Source: Punctularia strigosozonata HHB-11173 SS5 (lineage: Eukaryota > Basidiomycota > Agaricomycetes > Corticiales > Punctulariaceae). Taken from it: a stretch of 64,000 nt of DNA. The translations under genes and the position numbers were made by a program. Numbering within the stretch: the first letter of the stretch is position 1; every line of letters starts with the position of its first letter. Shown in pieces: positions 57,701-64,000 of this stretch. The notes below the pieces were generated by a model. That model had not been told where the DNA came from. It did no database searches and worked only from the letters and a program-made list of their open reading frames with translations. Location of the stretch: NCBI RefSeq assembly GCF_000264995.1, contig NW_006767442.1:1582239-1646238 (forward strand), written 5' to 3'.

Positions 57701-60700
57701 CAAGTATATCTTCGATATGGAGCAGCACCTTTCGTGAGTCATTTCACTAGCTTTACCTACGCCTGAATTTTAATTCAGCTTTAGAACCTGTACGTTGTCG
57801 ACCATCGGACCCGATCTGCTTCGTCAAGCAAAGCAACTTGGGTTCTCCGACAGGCAGCTCGCGACCTGCGTGGGATCCACGGAGCTTGCGCTTAGGCGTT
57901 TGAGACAGGAAAATGGCATTGCACCCTACGTCAAGCAAATCGATACTGTCGCAGCAGAGTTCCCCGCGTTCACAAATTACCTCTACACCACCTACAACGC
58001 GGTCGAACACGACGTTACGTTCATCGACCAAGGCATCATGGTGCTCGGATCCGGTGTTTACCGTATCGGTTCTTCCGTCGAGTTCGACTGGTGCGCCGTC
58101 CGGGCGATCCGCACGATCCGCGACCAAGGCCTCCCGACTGTCATGGTCAACTACAACCCAGAGACCGTCAGTACCGACTACGACGAAGCCGACAGGCTTT
58201 ACTTCGAGAACATCAGTCTCGAAACGATCCTCGACATCTACGACACGGAACGATCTCGCGGAGTCATCTTGTCCATGGGTGGCCAGACGCCGAACAACAT
58301 CGCGCTCCCGCTTCATCGCCAGAACGTCCGGATATACGGTACATCTCCCGAAATGATTGACACTGCAGAGAATCGGTACAAGTTCTCGCGCATGTTGGAC
58401 AACATCGGCGTCGACCAGCCGCAGTGGAAGGAGCTGACAACCATGGACGAAGCTCACGCCTTCTGCGACAAGGTTGGCTACCCGGTGCTTGTTCGGCCGT
58501 CCTACGTGCTCTCCGGCGCCGCCATGAACGTGGTATCAAGTCCGAACGACCTGGTCAACTACCTCAGCCAAGCCACCGCCGTGTCTCGAGAGCACCCCGT
58601 GGTCATCACGAAGTACATCGAACAGGCAAAGGAAATCGAGATGGACGCCGTTGCCAAGGATGGAAAACTGATCATGCACTACATCTCTGAGCACGTCGAG
58701 AACGCCGGCGTTCACTCTGGTGACGCGACCTTGATTCACCCTCCGCAGGATCTCGACCCGGCAACAGTCCGCCAGATCGAGGAAGCTACAGCTAAGATCG
58801 GGAATGCTCTCAACGTCACTGGGCCCTACAACATCCAGTTCATCGCGAAGAATAACGAGATCAAGGTCATCGAGTGCAACCTGCGTGCTGCGAGGTCTTT
58901 CCCCTTCGTCTCCAAGGTCACCGGCGTCGATGCGATTGAGATGGCTACCAAGGTCATGCTCGGACTCCCGGTCGAGCCTTATCCCGAGCTCAACCTCCCA
59001 CCGGACTATGTCGGCGTTAAGGTACCCCAGTTCAGTTTCAGCCGATTGTCTGGCGCGGACCCCGTACTCGGAGTCGAGATGGCCTCGACTGGAGAGGTGG
59101 CATGCTTCGGAAAGGACAAGTACGAGGCATACCTAAAGGCGCTCATATCCGCCGGTATCCTGCCGCCGAAGAAGAACATCCTCTTCTCTATCGGTGGATA
59201 CAAGGAGAAGCTCGAGCTGCTCCCCTCTGTTCAGAAGTTGGTCGCCGCCGGTTACAATATCTTTGCGACTTCGGGTACGGCAGATTTCCTCGAGGAGCAC
59301 AACGTTCCCTGCAAGGTACAGTTCTTCAATTGCCTCTTACGAGCCTATCCTGATGGTATGGCACAGTACCTAGAGGCATTGGGTGACGACAGTCGTGAGC
59401 AGAAATCCGAATACTCGCTTACGCAACATCTCGCGAACAACCTCATCGATATGTATATCAACCTTCCGTCGAGGAACCACTACCGGCGTCCGGCGAACTA
59501 CATCAGCAAGGGTTATCGCAGCCGTCGTATGGCCGTGGATTTTGCCATCCCGCTGATCACGAACGTCAAGTGCGCCAAACTCCTCGTCGAGGCGCTTGTT
59601 CGGAGGTTACCGTTGGATGTGTCTTCCATCGACTCGAAGAGCTCACACACGACTCATACCCTTCCTGGCCTCGTCAACGTTGCAGCATTCCTTCCCGATG
59701 TCCTCGATGCTAGTGGCAATGAGTACGCGGAGGCGATGACAGCCTCCTTGAAGGGAGGCTTCACCACCGCTCTCCTACTTCCCGTAGGAGACAAGAACAT
59801 CATCGGGGATCGGTCATCGTTAGAGCGTGCTCACGCGAAGGTGGCTACCTCGGCGCATTGCAACTACGCCATCAGCATCGCGGCGACCGCCTCCAACGCC
59901 AAAACATTCGACGAGGAGATACTGACGGACGTCAAGTATTTGTTCGTTCCTCTCAGAGGCGAGCATCTCTTGACCTCAACCGCTACCGTCGCCGCACATT
60001 TCTCGTCATGGCCTAATGACAGACTCGTCGTGACGGATGCCGAAGGGTCAAATCTCGCCTCTGTCCTCCTCCTTGCGAGTCTGTACAACCAGCCCTTGCA
60101 CGTCACTGGAGTCCGCAGTAAAGACGACTTGCTGCTGATTTCCCTTAGCAAGGCTAAGCAGCTTCAGGTTACCTGCGACGTCGCGGTGTACTCCCTCTTC
60201 TACAGTACAGCCGACTTCCCCGAGAGCAAGGTTCTGCCTTCGCCTGAAGATCAGAAGGTCCTCTGGCAGAACCTCGACGCGATCGACGTCTTCTCCATTG
60301 GAGCTGCGCCTTTCCGCCTCGCCACAGAACAAGGTCAATCGGCTTCCGCAGCGTCCGGTTGCGAGGAGACATTACCGCTCCTGCTTTCTGCGGTTTCCCA
60401 AGGCCGCCTCACGTTCGACGACATCAAGCGTCGCTTGCATGACAATCCGGTCAAGATCTTCGCTCTGCCTGAGCAAGTTAGCACACACGTCGAGGTCGTT
60501 ATCGGTCGTCAAGCCGCCTTCAAGGGGCGCAACTCCTGCTGGTCGCCTCTCTCTGGCAGCCGCATCTCCGGCGTGCTGCATAGACTTGTCGTTCATGGTC
60601 AGACGGTACTGCTCGACGGGAACTTGTCGACGTACCCAGTGGGCAGGGACATCTCCGGTGCGACGATTAGTCACCCGAAGGTGGAGCGGCGGGCGTCGAT

Positions 60701-61924
60701 CTCCAAGCCGGAGGGTGTCGTCGCGCTCTCTTCCCCGCGCCCGAAGTTACAGGAGCTGCCTTCGAGCCAAGACGCGGCGACGCTCGCATCGCTGCAAGGT
60801 CCGATCCTGTTCCAGGACATCAAGCCGCACCCGACTTTCCATCGCCGTCACATCCTTTCCGTCAAGCAATTCACGCAGAAGGACCTGTACGATCTCTTCG
60901 CCATTGCGCACGAGATGCGGCTGCAGGTCGAGCGCAGTGGTACGCTCGACATTCTCAAGGGCAAGGTGCTCTGCACGCTGTTCTACGAGCCGTCGACGCG
61001 GACTAGCTCCTCCTTCGACGCGGCGATGAAGAGATGCGGTGGAGAGGTGATCAACGTGAACGCGGACCAGTCGTCTGTGACGAAGGGCGAGAGTCTCGCG
61101 GACACGATACGCACGCTCGGGTGCTACGCTGACGGCATCGTCATTCGTCATCCGGCCGTAGGCAGCGCGCAGACGGCAGCCAAGTTTTCACCTGTACCCA
61201 TCCTGAACGCGGGAGACGGCGTTGGCGAGCATCCGACGCAGGTGAACATTGGTCGCGTTTCCGTCAGTGCCATGGCTTACTGACAGTACTTGTAATAGGC
61301 GCTCTTGGACGTCTACACGATACGCTCCGAACTTGGTACCGTGAACGGCCGGACGATCACGCTCCTTGGAGACCTCAAAAACGGGCGCACCGTGCACTCG
61401 CTGGTGACACTGCTGTGCCTATACAGCGTCCGCCTCAACTTCGTGGCGCCCGCATCGCTCGCGATGCCGCACTCTGTCGTCCAGGCAGCACGCAAGGCCG
61501 GTGTACACGTCACGATCACGGACTCGCTCGAGGAAGTCCTCAGCGATACGGATGTGTTGTACGTCACGCGCGTGCAGAAAGAGCGGTTCACCAGCGAGGC
61601 CGAGTGGGAGCAGGTCAAGGACGCCTACAAGATCGACCATGCCCTGCTGGCACGCGCGAAGGAGGATATGATCGTCATGCACCCACTGCCGAGGGTCAAC
61701 GGTCAGTCCAGTTTGCATGGGGCGTTACTGAATGCCGTTCTCACTGTTTCTGCATCCAGAAATCGATCCCGAGGTCGACTTCGACTCGCGAAGGGCGGTG
61801 TACTTCCGACAGATGCGTTACGGTCTATTCGTGAGCGACGCATTTCAACTCGTCATCCTAAGATGCATTGCTCATGCGGTCTTCACAGGTTCGCATGGCG
61901 CTACTCGCAAGCGTGTTGGGATAA
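54708..61924 (+). CDS. URA2: Multifunctional pyrimidine protein: glutamine-dependent CPSase / inactive DHOase / aspartate transcarbamylase (9 exons, about 2259 aa)
   Basis: Makes carbamoyl phosphate from glutamine, bicarbonate and ATP, then carbamoyl aspartate: the first two steps of UMP synthesis. Exons: 54708-54942, 54996-56866, 56927-57115, 57167-57499, 57555-57733, 57779-61241, 61299-61701, 61760-61830, 61889-61924. The sixth could start at 57785 instead, also in frame. Order: GATase with Cys342 in FGICLGHQ and His426/Glu428 in QFHPES; the CPSase large half from about residue 475 ([20 protein letters not shown], then [15 protein letters not shown]); a dihydroorotase-like linker from about 1564 where [12 protein letters not shown] lacks the zinc HxH; and ATCase from about 1950 with PSTRTSSS (about 2007) and HPLPRVNEI. 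Length and the dead DHOase match fungal Ura2. Confidence 0.95.
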
Positions 61925-62325
61925 AACAAAAGCGACTCGGGGGTTTGGACGTTCATAACGAACGTCGGAGAATATGTCGCGTGGGACCCAGGAACCATGA
62001 AAAACACTGAACTCAATGTACGACTAACTACATGTCATCTACACATCTACGTATCAGTAGAGTGCAGCGCTTCGAAGCAGCAAAAATGTACGGTAGATAT
62101 TACCTGTAATGTAATCGATGTAGCAAAACGGCGCACTATATGATGGCGTAAGGCCTAGTCCTTGAGAGGCATGCGTTCGCTCAGGAAACCCCACGCTGAT
62201 GGGAGGCTTGAAGAGATCCTTAAAGAGATCCGCTCAGAGCGAAGCAAGTGTGATCGGATCCCATTGATGCATCCCATTATGCCTTATTTCTAGCCGAAGT
62301 AGCTAACAGAACAACTGGGAGGCGA
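61925..62325. other. Intergenic region between converging URA2 and hydrophobin 3
   Basis: 400 bases of shared 3' flank. No gene or clear repeat is seen, apart from a short direct repeat (agagatcc, about 62213-62231). Confidence 0.5.
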
Positions 62326-62889
62326 TTACAGGATAATGTTGATGGGCACACAGCCGATCACGATGAGTCCGGTCTGCAAGCACGGCGACACATGTCAAGA
62401 ACATTTGACAGAGAGGTAACAAGAACGGGACTATGTACGCACGAAGGTGTTGTTCTCGCAGCAGACGGGCGAAGCGTTGCACGCCGACCCGGACCCGAGG
62501 CCGACGATGCTGATGGGTGAGCAGCTGATGCCGATCAGGCCGTCGACGGCCTCGACGACGATGCCCAGGAGGCCGAGCAGGAGGCCCGTGACGGGGTCGC
62601 TCGCGTCCGCGGTGTGCTGGCAACACTGCAGGTTGCCGGTGTTGCACTGGCTGACGGATTTGGCGGTGACGGTGGTGGCGGGCCCAGTCTGGAACGGACA
62701 GAGGAATAAGATCGGGTTTGAGTTCGGAAAGGGGCGCGTGGAAGAGATCAGTCTACTCACAGCAGTGACGGTGACAGTGTCGGTGACGGTCTTGGTCACT
62801 GTTACGTCGCCTGGCATAGGTGTGGCGGCCGCGAGGGCGAAGAGGGCGAAGAGAGCCACGAGGGCGAGAGAGATGGCACGAGAGAACAT
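62326..62889 (-). CDS. Class I hydrophobin 3 (3 exons, 140 aa)
   Basis: Secreted class I hydrophobin. Minus-strand exons are 62889-62761, 62688-62443 and 62373-62326. The signal peptide is MFSRAISLALVALFALFALA, followed by a Thr/Val-rich spacer (VTVTKTVTDTVTVTA). Cysteine pattern: CNTGNLQCC, CSPISIVGLGSGSAC, CNASPVCC and VIGCVPINI. The hydrophobic loop is [20 protein letters not shown]. Close to hydrophobin 1 in sequence and spacer type. Confidence 0.93.
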
Positions 62890-62993
62890 GCTGACGACGA
62901 TTCCTGCGAAAAGCCGGAGGAAAATAAAACGAGACTGAACGAGCGGGACGGCTACGGGAAAGAGAGCCTGAGCAAGACGCTGAGCGCCGAGCA

Positions 62994-63001
62994 TACTTAT
63001 A
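62994..63001 (-). promoter_or_regulatory. TATA box of hydrophobin 3
   Basis: On the minus strand TATAAGTA lies about 105 bases before the ATG, the same spacing as for the other two hydrophobin genes. Confidence 0.5.
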
Positions 63002-63730
63002 GACACGCGAACATGGCCGGCGGACGTGCTCGCCGCGGCAAGGGGAGACCGATCGTCCCCGCTTCGACGCGCACGCTGATTGATGACAAGACAGCAAGGC
63101 AGAAACGACAGGACACGACTGGGGCTTGCGCGCCCGGAGAAGGCCTGCCTACTTCCTTTGCCCGCCAAGAAGACGGGGACAGGTACAAGGGTGGAGGAAT
63201 GTGTCAAGCATACCGGTCAGCGGCGCCGAGAGCTGTACGATGCGGAGCTAAGTAGGGGGGTGGTTGGTCTTTTGCTCCAGAAAGCCGTGCGTTGATGCGG
63301 CGGGACGGAGAAAACAGAGGACGCGGCCACTGTGGACTGCAGCCCACCCGCGCGCAGAAACCGGCGCTGACTACTGAGTTTCGACCGTTCCTCCGTGCAA
63401 TCATATCCTTGCCTGGGATCATCGACCCTTTGCGCGCTGACCCATCTTGAGAAGCTGCAATTCATGAGGATGAAACACGTTCCTCTTCATATCCGACGGT
63501 AATAAGCACCTCAGGTTACCTTTTCCACCCCCTAATTACACTTAATTCGGTCACAAAAATATGTACCTAGTGAGGCCTGCTGGACAATGGACAGGTCCTA
63601 CGAAAATGGCCAGCGCCACTGCTGGGCAGCATCTGGACCGTTCCAAGGTGTCCAGCAATTGTCCAGTCATATTCAGCCCTGTATGAATTGTCCAGCTGGC
63701 AGAGAGTGGATAATCCTGCTTGGAGTGAGG

Positions 63731-63739
63731 TATAAATAG
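63731..63739 (+). promoter_or_regulatory. Strong TATA-like sequence of unknown owner
   Basis: TATAAATAG sits between tgtccag repeats and an A/T hairpin. No coding region follows in the remaining 260 bases, so its role is open. Confidence 0.3.
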
Positions 63740-64000
63740 CACATATAAAGCCATGTTAGGGTGGCTGGGGTCCCAAACTTAAAAAAAAAGTTTTTTTGGG
63801 GCCTTGCAACGCATGAGCAGGGCTATATTCTTGGCAACTAGGCCAGGTTTCTTCCATCATATTTCTGCAGCATGGTCAAGATTGTGCACTGATTAACCCA
63901 CAAAAGTACATATGATGGTGTAGTGCGGACCGGCGGGTGGGCTAGGCTGAATCCAAATGTAATATGTGTTCGCGAGGTCAAGAGGCGGGTTCAGCGGCTG

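Larger units (their letters stand above)
62890..64000. other. Hydrophobin 3 promoter and repeat-like right end
   Basis: No gene is supported. The first 120 bases are the hydrophobin 3 leader and promoter. Bases from about 63540 look different: repeated tgtccag words (63650-63700), a strong TATAAATAG in plus orientation at 63731-63739, and an A-run/T-run hairpin (63772-63801). This may be the edge of a mobile element or of another gene's promoter outside the window. Confidence 0.4.

Noticed and set aside
1-64000. tRNA, rRNA, CRISPR or bacterial-type operon features
   Set aside because: No cloverleaf-like tRNA, rRNA segment or regular spacer-repeat array was noticed, and the genes have fungal introns and promoters.

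Overview
This is a basidiomycete (Agaricomycetes-type) nuclear segment. Genes are split by many short (about 45-70 nt) GT-AG introns. There are three class I hydrophobin genes, a fused fungal-type CPSase/ATCase gene with a dead dihydroorotase linker, and homologues of fungal Rtc1/WDR24 and a Rad5/Rad16-type SNF2 ATPase. I inferred exon structures by hand from reading frames, splice signals and family conservation.

Region 1 (1-32774) is a head-to-tail, all-plus-strand tandem array in which two unrelated gene families alternate: K1-P1-K2-P2-K3-P3-K4-P4-K5-P5-K6, about 5.5-6.6 kb per repeat. K genes encode a degenerate FHA-like N-terminus, a full Ser/Thr kinase domain (Gly loop, VAVK/VAIK, HRDIK, DFG, APE) and a long disordered tail ending in RRS-x-RI and KKRKT-type basic nuclear signals. 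P genes encode about 444-499 aa proteins. Their N-terminus is Arg/Lys-rich, usually with a duplicated TR-x-SKR...RKRRR module, followed by a predicted coiled coil and a conserved C-terminal domain (HDWSAC, YGRC-x2-C, DGNPVF, DHY-x-W-x-PV) that I do not recognise. All copies look intact or nearly so. Copies share promoter and 3'-flank elements, differ in an acidic insert inside the kinase lobe, show a conversion-like tract (K2/K3), and carry small inverted-repeat insertions, one inside the K6 coding region. The co-amplified kinase plus basic nuclear partner pair is the most likely undescribed system here. The left end of the array lies outside the window; the right end is K6.

Region 2 (33-47.7 kb) holds a minus-strand EamA/DMT membrane transporter with an 18-nt microexon, an RTC1/WDR24-like WD-repeat protein of the SEA/GATOR2 complex, a minus-strand GNAT acetyltransferase, a 3.9-kb gene-poor stretch with a transition-only 83-bp duplication, hydrophobin 1, and an unrecognised nuclear-looking protein.

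Region 3 (48-64 kb) holds a Rad5/Rad16-like SNF2 ATPase, hydrophobin 2, the nine-exon URA2 pyrimidine gene, hydrophobin 3 on the minus strand, and a repeat-like right end. The genes in regions 2 and 3 look like ordinary unlinked housekeeping and cell-surface genes; only the K/P array looks like a functional cluster.
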